Assembly: GCF_030160115.1 (NCBI RefSeq)
Contig: NZ_BSNS01000004.1
Location: 1 to 64,000 of the forward strand
Origin: Devosia nitrariae
GTDB taxonomy: Bacteria > Pseudomonadota > Alphaproteobacteria > Rhizobiales > Devosiaceae
DNA length: 64,000 nucleotides
Reading direction: 5' to 3'
Both the position numbers and the translations under genes were made by a program. The notes under the pieces were generated by a model that was not told where the DNA came from, did no database searches, and saw only the letters and a list, made by a program, of their open reading frames with translations. Positions 1-11,164 of this stretch are shown piece after piece (positions within the stretch are counted from its first letter, which is position 1; every line of letters starts with the position of its first letter).

Positions 1-30
1 TGAATCTGATTTGCCAACCAAGGGGAATCC

Positions 31-57
31 CTAGGTCGATTAAATTGTCACTACGAC

Positions 58-61
<4 letters not shown>
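31..61 (-). terminator. Weak hairpin over the stop codon of the AsmA-like gene
   Basis: CTAGGTCG and its exact reverse complement CGACCTAG flank a 15-nt AT-rich loop, and the right arm contains the TAG stop codon of the AsmA-like gene. It could act as a 3' end signal. There is no clear run of T after it on the minus strand, so it may only be a chance inverted repeat. Confidence 0.25.
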
Positions 62-3744
<3,683 letters not shown>

Positions 3745-3884
3745 GGCAGATCTCGCTCACACACGAACCAGAGTGTAGGCAAGCGTCCTGCCTGCGCAAC
3801 CCTGCTACCCCGCTCCCTCGACAGCAGGAATTGGGCTTCACCGTGATCGGGTCTATCACGCTTGCGTCAGCCGTGAACAACAAA

Positions 3885-3909
3885 ACGGCCGGGCGCTTTG
3901 CCCGGCCGT
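3885..3909 (-). terminator. Rho-independent terminator of the phytase-like gene
   Basis: A perfect 10-bp stem, ACGGCCGGGC paired with GCCCGGCCGT around a 5-nt loop, lies 21 bp past the stop codon and is followed on the minus strand by TTTTGTTGTT. Confidence 0.8.
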
Positions 3910-3930
3910 CGGCAACGGTTTTCAAGCAGA

Positions 3931-6120
3931 TCAGAGTGCGCCAATGGACCAGAAATTCGTCTCGCCGCTCGAATCGTCGACGCCGTCATTGTCGGTGACG
4001 ACCCAGCCGATGCCGTCGGCATCGATCGCGAAGCCCTCGATCTTGTCGAGCAGATAGCCGCCCTGCGCCTCGAGGTCCGGCAGGAAGTCGCGCACTTCTT
4101 CCTTGCTCACGACCGGCAGTCCACCTTCGAGGTCCACGCCCACCATTTGGGCGAGCGGCACGCGATAGAGCTTCTTCAGGGTTGCATTGCCGGCGATCTG
4201 GTTGTCGCGCTCGACGATATAGACATAGTCGGCATGGGCGGTGACCTCCGAAAGGCCCACCCATGCACCCTCTGCCGGAGCTTCGAGCGGATAGTGGACC
4301 GCACCCCACTCGCCGCTTTCCGGCTTATAGGAGACGAGCTTGACCAGGCCTTTGTCGTCGTCGCCCCACTCGCGCTGGATGGCGATCCACAAAATCATAT
4401 CGTCGCCCTCGCCGATCGCCGTGACGCCTTCGGCGCCAAAGCGGATCTCGCTGGCGAGCAGGTCGGGCGGGAACGGCACCTCCTCCTCGATCTCGCCCTC
4501 TGCATTGACGTGGTAGAGCGCGTGCGGGATCAGCCGGTCCGAGCGGCCTTCCGACGCCAGCCAGAAACCGTCCTCGCCGTCGAGCGTGATACCCTCGATG
4601 TCGAGGAGCTGGGCCGCGTCGCCGCCACGGGTCACGAGCGTCCCCTTGGTGATCATCGCGGGGGTCTGTGTGGCGTCGATCTCGTAGATCGTCGGCATCA
4701 TCGAGAGGTAACTGTCGTTGACCGCGTAGAGCTTGCCGGGCTCTTCGGCGTCGGCGACGAGCCCGGAGAGGGCCACCCAGCCGATCGGCTTGCCAGCCTC
4801 GTCGAGGCCGGACATGATCTGCGGATAGGCTGGCGCATCACGCTCGCCGAGCTCGAAAATCATCACATGCGAACCGGCAAGCCCGTCGGGCGTAAGGTCG
4901 GTTTCGTTGGCGGTGACGTAGAGGTTGCGCGATGGGATCGCCAGGGCTCCTTCCGGACCGACGCCCGACGGCAGCGATTGCAGATATTCGGGATCCGCGC
5001 CGGTATCCCTATAGACGGCAACGAGCGACGAGCGCTCCTGGTTGACGAAGATGTAGGTCGTCTCGCCGAAGGTGCCGACCTCCATGCCCTCCGGTTCGAC
5101 ACCCTTGGCGTCCGAACGGCCTTCCGGATAGTGCCCAAGATGGGCAGCGATCATCTCTAATGACGCGCCGCTCTCGTAAAGGACGGTCCCATCCTTGGAG
5201 AAGACGGTAAAGCCACGAGCGCCGCCTTCGTAGTCACCCTCGTTTGCGGTGACGAACCGGTCATCGTCGAGCCACTGCACCGCATCCGGCTCGCGCAGTC
5301 GGCCCATCTGGCTGCCGGTGAAGCTCAGCCGCCCGTCTTCCTCGGTGTCGATGCCTTCAAGGTCGACCGCGCCGGCGCTAAAATGGCTGGTGACCTCGCC
5401 GGTCTCGCCGTCAATGACAACAATATGATTGTTCTCCTGGAGAGTGACCACCAACTCGTCGGCGCTGTTGAAGTCGGTGTATTCGGGCTCGGCATCTTCG
5501 CTGGCGATCTCGGCAAGGCCGGCAAGGTCGGTCGAGCGCATGCTAGCGCAATCGACGGTACCCTCGGTGACGTCGAAGAAGGTAACGTTGCCGCCCGGAA
5601 GCTGCGGGATTTCGCCGTCGTTGAGGTCCTCGTTACGCTGGTTCTCCATGGAGATGGCGATGAGTTCGCCGTCACGGTTCTTGGCGATGGCGTCCGGCTG
5701 GCCACCGAGATCGCAGGTGACCAGCTTCTCCTTGGTGGCAAGGTCGATGACCGATATGTAGCCCGCCGGCTGGGTGAAATCTTCGGTGGTATCGACAGTA
5801 ACGAGCGCGTTGGGCCCGATGACAGTGACCGACGTCGGCGAACCCTCGAGCGCGACGAAACCACCCGGCTGCGGCGAGGACGGATCGGTGATGTCAACGA
5901 ACCCGATGCCCCCCAGAAGCGCGTTGGAATAGATGAGAGTCATACCGTCTTCGGTAGCGGTAATGATCTCGGACGAGTTCTCTTGGCCATCCTCGGCATC
6001 CGGCGTATTGAGCGCCACCGGAAAACTGGCGATGCGGTTGAAATACTGTTCGGCGCCGGCGACGGCCGTGGTGGCCAGCAGCGCCGCACTCAGCGCGGTG
6101 ATACGTTTCATTTGACGCAT
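3931..6120 (-). CDS. Secreted esterase-like/phytase-family beta-propeller protein
   Basis: A 729-residue exported protein. The start at MRQMKR is chosen because AGGGGGA lies just upstream and a clear signal peptide follows (basic start, ALSAALLATTAVAG, cleavage near AGA/EQ). The N-terminal half carries blade-like repeats of a propeller (VTFFDVTEG, VVVIDGETGEV). The C-terminal half matches the 'esterase-like activity of phytase' domain (LLDIEGITLDGEDGFWLASEGR, DKIEGFAIDADGIGWVVTDN, with acidic residues likely to bind metal). Relatives are annotated as periplasmic phytases or phosphatases, but activity is rarely tested. A candidate Pho box upstream fits a role in phosphate supply. It is monocistronic, between a divergent helicase gene and its own terminator. 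A longer reading frame upstream has no signal peptide and no ribosome binding site. Confidence 0.75.
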   Translation of the reverse strand: MRQMKRITALSAALLATTAVAGAEQYFNRIASFPVALNTPDAEDGQENSSEIITATEDGMTLIYSNALLGGIGFVDITDPSSPQPGGFVALEGSPTSVTVIGPNALVTVDTTEDFTQPAGYISVIDLATKEKLVTCDLGGQPDAIAKNRDGELIAISMENQRNEDLNDGEIPQLPGGNVTFFDVTEGTVDCASMRSTDLAGLAEIASEDAEPEYTDFNSADELVVTLQENNHIVVIDGETGEVTSHFSAGAVDLEGIDTEEDGRLSFTGSQMGRLREPDAVQWLDDDRFVTANEGDYEGGARGFTVFSKDGTVLYESGASLEMIAAHLGHYPEGRSDAKGVEPEGMEVGTFGETTYIFVNQERSSLVAVYRDTGADPEYLQSLPSGVGPEGALAIPSRNLYVTANETDLTPDGLAGSHVMIFELGERDAPAYPQIMSGLDEAGKPIGWVALSGLVADAEEPGKLYAVNDSYLSMMPTIYEIDATQTPAMITKGTLVTRGGDAAQLLDIEGITLDGEDGFWLASEGRSDRLIPHALYHVNAEGEIEEEVPFPPDLLASEIRFGAEGVTAIGEGDDMILWIAIQREWGDDDKGLVKLVSYKPESGEWGAVHYPLEAPAEGAWVGLSEVTAHADYVYIVERDNQIAGNATLKKLYRVPLAQMVGVDLEGGLPVVSKEEVRDFLPDLEAQGGYLLDKIEGFAIDADGIGWVVTDNDGVDDSSGETNFWSIGAL

Positions 6121-6199
6121 TGGGTCCCCCTGTTGGTTCGTTTTCGAACGAAAGGCAGCCCCGCTTAGGCACCGGCCAAGACGGTGGGATGAACTTGCC

Positions 6200-6217
6200 G
6201 TGACGGTTCCATGACAC
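6200..6217 (-). promoter_or_regulatory. Candidate Pho box
   Basis: Read on the minus strand this is GTGTCAT-GGAA-CCGTCAC, two 7-bp repeats 11 bp apart. Each matches the PhoB half-site CTGTCAT/C at 6 of 7 positions. It lies about 80 bp before the start of the phytase-like gene, a suitable place for activation by PhoB. Found by eye only. Confidence 0.45.
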
Positions 6218-6338
6218 GGCCGGCGTCCTATACATCGCCGCCGTCCCCGCCTATATTGGCCGATGAGAACAAAATGAGATTCGTCAAGCCCAGTTCGCGG
6301 CGCCGCCCTCCTCGCCGCGGGGGAATCGAAAGAGACTG

Positions 6339-8675
6339 ATGCCCGGACCCGCCCCGTCATTCGACCGCCCTCCAGCGGGCCCGATCACCAGCCAGCTGGG
6401 CCGGCGTGGGCCCTCTTATCTCGAGGGGCTCAATCCGGAGCAGCGCGAGGCCGTGCTGACGACGGAAGGACCGTTGCTGGTGCTGGCCGGGGCCGGAACC
6501 GGCAAGACGCGGGTGCTGACGACCCGCATCGCCCATATCCTTTCCACGCGCCTGGCGCGCGGCGCGGAAATCCTCGCCGTCACGTTCACCAACAAGGCCG
6601 CGCGCGAGATGAAGGACCGGATCGCCAAGCTCGTCGGCTCTTCGGTCGAGGGTATGCCGTGGCTCGGCACCTTCCACTCGATCTCGGCACGTATCCTGCG
6701 GCGTCACGCCGAGCTCGTCGACCTCAGGTCCGACTTCACCATCCTCGACACCGACGACCAGATCCGGCTGATCAAGCAGCTGCTCGAGGCCGAGAATATT
6801 GATGAGAAGCGCTGGCCCGCCCGCCAGTTCGCCGGCATGCTCGACACCTGGAAGAACCGAGGCCTCCTGCCGCGCGACGTCTCAGCGGCCGATGCCGGGT
6901 TCTTCGCCAACGGCCGGGGTCGGAAGCTCTACGCCGACTACCAGGCGCGCCTCAAGGTCTTGAACGCTGCCGATTTCGGCGACCTGCTGCTCGAATGCAT
7001 CCGGCTCTTTCGCGAAAATCCGGATGTGCTTGCCGAGTATCACCGGCGGTTCCGGTACATGCTGGTCGACGAGTACCAGGATTCGAACGTTGCCCAATAT
7101 CTCTGGCTGCGGCTCCTGGCGCAAGGGAAGCCCGCGAGTGAGGCCAATCTCTGCGTCGTGGGCGACGACGACCAGTCGATCTATGGCTGGCGCGGCGCCG
7201 AGGTCGACAACATCCTGCGCTTCGAAAAAGACTTCCCTGGCGCAAAGGTCATCAAGCTCGAGCGCAATTACCGCTCGACGGCCAATATCCTTTCGGCCGC
7301 CAGCCACCTCATCGCCTTCAACGAGAGCCGGCTGGGCAAGACCCTGCAGACCGATGTGGCCGAGCGGGGCGAGACGGTTTCCGTCACCTCCGTCTGGGAC
7401 AGCGAGGAGGAAGCGCGCCAGGTCGGCGAGGAAATCGAGCAATACCAGCGCCAGGGAGAACCGCTCAACTCCATGGCGATCCTGGTGCGTGCCTCCTTCC
7501 AGATGCGCGAGTTCGAGGAACGGTTCATCACGCTCGGCCTCAACTACCGAGTCATCGGCGGCCCGCGCTTCTATGAGCGCCGTGAAATCCGCGACGCGAT
7601 CGCATATCTGCGCGTTGTCGCCAACCCGTCCGACAGCCTCTCCTTCGAGCGCATTGTCAACGTGCCCAAGAGGGGGCTTGGCGACACCACCATCCGCATG
7701 CTGATGGAGACCGCGCGCCTGCAGAACGCGCCGCTGACGGTCGCGACCCGCATGCTTATCGAGACCGAGGAACTGAAGCCCAAGCAACGCACGACCCTAC
7801 GCGAGCTTCTTGGCCAGTTCGACAGCTGGTCCGAGCGCGCGCGCGCGGTTCCCCATGCCGAGCTCGCCGAGCAGATCCTCGACGAGTCGGGCTATACTGC
7901 CATGTGGCAGGCCGACAAATCCCCAGACAGCCCCGGCCGACTCGAGAACCTCAAGGAGCTCGTGCGCTCCATGGAAGAGTTCGAGACGCTCGGTGGCTTC
8001 CTCGAGCATATCTCGCTGGTGATGGACCGCGACACGGTCGATGCGGAGGACGCCGTCTCGATCATGACGCTGCACTCGGCCAAAGGCCTGGAGTTCGACA
8101 CCGTGTTCCTTCCCGGCTGGGAGGAAGGGCTATTCCCCTCGCAGCGCACCATGGACGAGCTCGGCCGCGCCGGCCTCGAAGAGGAGCGACGCCTCGCCTA
8201 TGTCGGCATCACCCGCGCCAGGAAGCGCGCCCGGATCAGCGTTTCGCAGAACCGACGCATCCATGGCCTCTGGCAATCGGCCCTGCCCTCACGCTTCCTC
8301 GATGAATTGCCGGCCGACGTGGTCGAGGTCAAGGATACCGGCTCCTCCTATGGCGGCTACGGCTATGGCGGGGGCGCCGCGAGCCGGTTCAACAAGATGG
8401 ACCCGTTCGACAGCCTCTACGAGACCCCCGGCTGGCAACGCGCCCAGCGCCAGCAAGCGAGCCGCAAGAGCGCCGGTCCCATGACCATCGAGGGCGATCT
8501 CGTTGCCCGCTCGGTCAACGACCCGGGCACGAGCTCAGCCTTCAAGCTCGGCGAGACCGTGCTGCACCTGAAGTTCGGTCATGGCACCGTAACCGGTGTC
8601 GAGGGCAACAAGCTGACCATCGACTTCGAGACGGGGCGGAAGAAAGTGCTCGACAGCTTCATCCGTAAGGCCTGA
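6339..8675 (+). CDS. uvrD: UvrD/PcrA-type superfamily 1 DNA helicase
   Basis: A 778-residue ATP-dependent 3'-5' DNA helicase for nucleotide excision repair, mismatch repair and removal of RecA or stalled complexes. All SF1A motifs are visible: AGAGTGKT (Walker A, about residues 50-57), DEYQDSN (II), GDDDQSIYGWRG (III), LERNYRS (IV), TLHSAKGLEFDTVFLPG (V) and RRLAYVGITRARKRA (VI). The C-terminus ends in a Tudor-like segment (GETVLHLKFGHGTVTGVEGN) that in PcrA contacts RNA polymerase. Length is normal for the family. The gene is divergent from the phytase-like gene and has no operon partner. Confidence 0.95.
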   Translation: MPGPAPSFDRPPAGPITSQLGRRGPSYLEGLNPEQREAVLTTEGPLLVLAGAGTGKTRVLTTRIAHILSTRLARGAEILAVTFTNKAAREMKDRIAKLVGSSVEGMPWLGTFHSISARILRRHAELVDLRSDFTILDTDDQIRLIKQLLEAENIDEKRWPARQFAGMLDTWKNRGLLPRDVSAADAGFFANGRGRKLYADYQARLKVLNAADFGDLLLECIRLFRENPDVLAEYHRRFRYMLVDEYQDSNVAQYLWLRLLAQGKPASEANLCVVGDDDQSIYGWRGAEVDNILRFEKDFPGAKVIKLERNYRSTANILSAASHLIAFNESRLGKTLQTDVAERGETVSVTSVWDSEEEARQVGEEIEQYQRQGEPLNSMAILVRASFQMREFEERFITLGLNYRVIGGPRFYERREIRDAIAYLRVVANPSDSLSFERIVNVPKRGLGDTTIRMLMETARLQNAPLTVATRMLIETEELKPKQRTTLRELLGQFDSWSERARAVPHAELAEQILDESGYTAMWQADKSPDSPGRLENLKELVRSMEEFETLGGFLEHISLVMDRDTVDAEDAVSIMTLHSAKGLEFDTVFLPGWEEGLFPSQRTMDELGRAGLEEERRLAYVGITRARKRARISVSQNRRIHGLWQSALPSRFLDELPADVVEVKDTGSSYGGYGYGGGAASRFNKMDPFDSLYETPGWQRAQRQQASRKSAGPMTIEGDLVARSVNDPGTSSAFKLGETVLHLKFGHGTVTGVEGNKLTIDFETGRKKVLDSFIRKA

Positions 8676-8742
8676 CGATATCATGAGCCGCCCGCTCGAC
8701 GAGCTCCGCAAATCAGTCAGGCAGCTCTGAAGTCCGAACCTG

Positions 8743-9039
8743 TCATGTGGGCAACCCCACGCCTCCGACCGGCTCGGTCTCGAACTGCTCGACGAATCCG
8801 GCGATGATCGGCCGCGCCCTGGCGATGGCCGCCTGCACCTGCGGCAGTTGCAGCGAGGCGCCGTGACTGTCCTTGTCGGTCCAGACCTCACTGACCCAGA
8901 TGCCGTTCTCATCGGCCGGGTCACGTGCGACAACATAGTTGAGGCACCCCGGCATGTCGCCGTTGCTCTCCATCAGGATGGAGAGCAACTCCTCCCGCTT
9001 GCCGGGCACTGCCAGCATCTTGCCGATCAATCCATACAT
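8743..9039 (-). CDS. Antibiotic biosynthesis monooxygenase (ABM/YgiN-like) domain protein
   Basis: A 98-residue single-domain protein (MYGLIGKMLAVPGKREELL, GCLNYVVARDPADENGIWVSEVWTDKDSH) of the dimeric ABM alpha/beta-barrel family. Members include quinol monooxygenase YgiN and haem-degrading enzymes, which act without a cofactor of their own. The start at MYGLIG is preceded by GGAGA at 7 nt; upstream in-frame codons read as low-complexity Arg-rich sequence and are not coding. It follows the broken DUF5680 gene by 20 bp and is probably cotranscribed with it. The substrate is unknown. Confidence 0.8.
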   Translation of the reverse strand: MYGLIGKMLAVPGKREELLSILMESNGDMPGCLNYVVARDPADENGIWVSEVWTDKDSHGASLQLPQVQAAIARARPIIAGFVEQFETEPVGGVGLPT

Positions 9040-9059
9040 CAGGAAATCTCCATTGAAAC

Positions 9060-9521
9060 TCAGGGCCGGATCAGCCCGCCGAAATAATCGAGAGCATAAC
9101 CCTCGACGCCATCGACGAGGATAGCTTCGCGCCCACGGAAATGGTCGACCTCGCCCTCCGACCGATCGACATAGCGCCCGTGCGGCCCCGTCCACTCGAA
9201 GCCGCCGAGGAACCGGCCCTGCGCATACATGGCCGAAAGCGCCGCCTTGATGGTCTCGCCGGCGCGCTGAGCGTCGATGAGGTCGGGCCGCAGGACATAG
9301 CCGTATTAATTCACCGCCCAGACCGGATCTCCACGAAACCAGACCGCCTCCTGCCCCAGAAAATCGGTCCCGCCGAAATAGCTGTCGCGATAGGACCAGT
9401 CGTCATCCTGCCAGGTGAGGTCATGCGAACCGACGCGGGACGGCTCGGCTTTGCGCCCATCGCCCACATAGGTCGCCCACTTGGCCGCAACGATCACGCG
9501 CGTGAGTTCGGAAATGTCCAT
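9060..9521 (-). pseudogene. DUF5680 family gene with one in-frame stop codon
   Basis: The frame reads MDISELTRVIVAAKWATYVG, then RDSYFGGTDFLGQEAVWF and GDPVWAVN, hits TAA at 9306-9308, and continues in the same frame as YGYVLRPDLIDAQRAGE through GRFLGGFEWTGPHGRY to a normal TGA. From memory of the DUF5680 family, the interrupted site is usually Tyr (N-Y-Y-G), so one base change (TAT/TAC to TAA) explains the break. Both halves keep family-like sequence, so the lesion is recent or is a sequencing error. The start at MDIS is favoured by AGAGGGTG just upstream. The function of intact members is unknown. Confidence 0.8.
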
Positions 9522-9637
9522 GTTCACCCTCTCGAACAAATCGTGAACAAAGATAGCTGGCGCGTCAAGGCGTTCGGGAGGCGTTGACTCTGCATCCGAG
9601 TTTGCCTCAACAAGGCGCGTCTCCTGAAGGTTTGCCC

Positions 9638-10507
9638 ATGTCCGTCGATCAACTCACTGCGCCGCTCAGCAAGGAACAGGCCTACGCTCTGGTCGATGCC
9701 GTCATGGAACGCGACGATCTGGCGCTGACCGCCTCGGCTCACGAGGACGAGAAGACCGGCGACTGGTATTTCGAGGCGACCTGCGATCATCCGCCGGACC
9801 TTGAATCATTTTCTGAGCTTGCCCGGCGAGTGCTCGGCGGCGCCATCGATTTCTCGGTCGAGCCGATCGACCCCGAGGTCAACTGGGTGGCAAAATCGCT
9901 CGAAGGGCTGGCACCGGTCATCGCCGGCGGCTTCTATGTCTATGGCAGCCACGAGACGCGGCGGGTGCCGGTAGGGCTTACGGCCATGCGTATCGATGCG
10001 GCGCAGGCCTTCGGTACCGGGCACCATGAGACGACGACCGGGTGTCTCGAGGCCATCGACATGGTATTGAAGCGCAAGCGTCCGCGCTTCCTGCTAGACG
10101 TCGGCACCGGCACGGGCGTCCTTGCCATCGCGCTTGCCAAGCGCCTCAGGACCCCGGTGATCGCCACGGACATCGATCCTGTCGCGGTCAAGACCGCACG
10201 CGAGAATGCCTTGGCCAACGATGTCGGCAGGCTGGTCTATCCGGTCGAAGCAACCGGCCTCGACCACCGGACCATTGCCGACAATGCGCCCTACGACCTC
10301 ATCGTCGCTAATATCCTCGCCGGTCCCCTGACGACGCTGGCCCCTGCAATGAGCCGCATTGCGGTAACCGGCGCAGCGGTGATCCTCTCGGGCATCCTGG
10401 AACACCAGGCGGTGCGGGTCATCAACGCCTACGGCCGCCAGGGCATGGTCCTGCGCCAGCGCCTGCAGCGCAAGGACTGGACAACGCTGATCCTGGAGAG
10501 GCGGTAG
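9638..10507 (+). CDS. prmA: Ribosomal protein L11 methyltransferase
   Basis: A 289-residue S-adenosylmethionine-dependent enzyme that trimethylates lysines and the N-terminus of ribosomal protein L11. The SAM-binding motif LLDVGTGTGVLAIALAK, the upstream AFGTGHHETT block and the catalytic NILAGPL motif are all typical of PrmA. The N-terminal region (about 100 residues) is the L11-recognition domain, shorter and more divergent as in other alphaproteobacteria. The start at MSVDQL is supported by GAAGG at 7 nt. In related genomes prmA often lies next to a pepP-like aminopeptidase, as here. Confidence 0.95.
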   Translation: MSVDQLTAPLSKEQAYALVDAVMERDDLALTASAHEDEKTGDWYFEATCDHPPDLESFSELARRVLGGAIDFSVEPIDPEVNWVAKSLEGLAPVIAGGFYVYGSHETRRVPVGLTAMRIDAAQAFGTGHHETTTGCLEAIDMVLKRKRPRFLLDVGTGTGVLAIALAKRLRTPVIATDIDPVAVKTARENALANDVGRLVYPVEATGLDHRTIADNAPYDLIVANILAGPLTTLAPAMSRIAVTGAAVILSGILEHQAVRVINAYGRQGMVLRQRLQRKDWTTLILERR

Positions 10508-10530
10508 GCGCATCAACTGCCCCGAAATGC

Positions 10531-10557
10531 AAAATCCCCGGACTTTGAGTCCGGGGA
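10531..10557 (-). terminator. Terminator between prmA and the small-protein genes
   Basis: TCCCCGGACT and AGTCCGGGGA form a perfect 10-bp stem with a TTG loop. On the minus strand it is followed by TTTTGCATTT, so it mainly terminates the small-protein gene. It may also stop prmA transcripts from the other side. Confidence 0.75.
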
Positions 10558-10588
10558 CGGTTGGAACGTCAGCCTCTGACAGCGCCGG

Positions 10589-10720
10589 TTACGGGCGCTT
10601 GGTGAAGGCGCCGATCAGCTGGTACTGCATCCGATAGCTGACCTGGCGGCTCGACTCGCGGCCGCGCGCATCAATGACGGCGCCCAAGGCCTTGCGGTAA
10701 TCGTTCTTGCTCTCGGTCAT
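10589..10720 (-). CDS. Small hypothetical protein (43 aa), paralog of the upstream small protein
   Basis: The protein starts MTESKNDYRKALGAVIDARG and ends AFTKRP. ATG is preceded by GGAGA at a good distance, and a strong terminator follows the stop. It shares the pattern K-x5-KA-x-x-A-[IV]-[IV]-[DE]-AR-x-RE-x3-R with the 45-residue protein encoded 120 bp upstream, so the two are probably duplicates. No signal peptide, membrane segment or known motif. Function unknown. Confidence 0.7.
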   Translation of the reverse strand: MTESKNDYRKALGAVIDARGRESSRQVSYRMQYQLIGAFTKRP

Positions 10721-10839
10721 CTTGGTCTCCATGCACCTGCCGGTATTTTCTCAATCCCGACACGGTCCATATACGCGTGGTTCACCCTTGCCGTTAGAGC
10801 TTCGTTGACAGACCAGCCATGCCGGTTTCGCAGGGCCGA

Positions 10840-10977
10840 TTAACGGCCCGTTACCCGTTTGGCGTCGAACGCGGCATGGGCGCGCCGGTACTGCTCAACA
10901 TAGCGCTCCGCCTCGCGGCTGCGCGCTTCAACGATTGCATCGAAAGCCTTGCTGAAAAGCGACTTGCGTTCGCTCAT
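10840..10977 (-). CDS. Small hypothetical protein (45 aa), basic and helical
   Basis: The protein starts MSERKSLFSKAFDAIVEARS and ends DAKRVTGR. AGGAGA lies 6 nt before ATG. The heptad-like spacing of F, A, I and V with many Arg/Glu residues suggests one amphipathic helix. It is related to the next small gene on the same strand. Short basic helical proteins of this sort are common in Hyphomicrobiales, but I know of no assigned function. Confidence 0.7.
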   Translation of the reverse strand: MSERKSLFSKAFDAIVEARSREAERYVEQYRRAHAAFDAKRVTGR

Positions 10978-11064
10978 CGTCGTTCTCCTGTGCTAATGGA
11001 AGTAAGATAAACCTTTCACGGCAGGGCGTTAGGTCCCTACCGTCATTCCAGCTATGCCCAGAGA

Positions 11065-11109
11065 GCGGGACGCAAAAAGTGGGAACCGGTTTTTTGCGTA
11101 TTGTCCCGC
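11065..11109. repeat. Nested palindromic intergenic element
   Basis: Outer arms GCGGGAC/GTCCCGC and inner arms CGCAAAAA/TTTTTGCG surround GTGGGAACCGG. The core resembles the AAAAGTGG-type palindromic repeats scattered in rhizobial genomes and elsewhere in this window. It lies about 55 bp before the aminopeptidase start. Confidence 0.6.
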
Positions 11110-11164
11110 GACACCGAAAGTACCGGCGCACTCCGGCGCCGCTCCAGCCCCGGGATACCCGATC

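Noticed and set aside
3842..3860. CGTGAT-N7-ATCACG as a CRP/FNR-type operator before the AsmA-like gene
   Set aside because: The half-site spacing does not fit CRP or FNR and it lies about 100 bp upstream; not enough to claim an operator.
3898..5160. 420-residue plus-strand frame opposite the phytase-like gene
   Set aside because: It starts in the terminator and has no domain; the minus-strand protein is clearly real.
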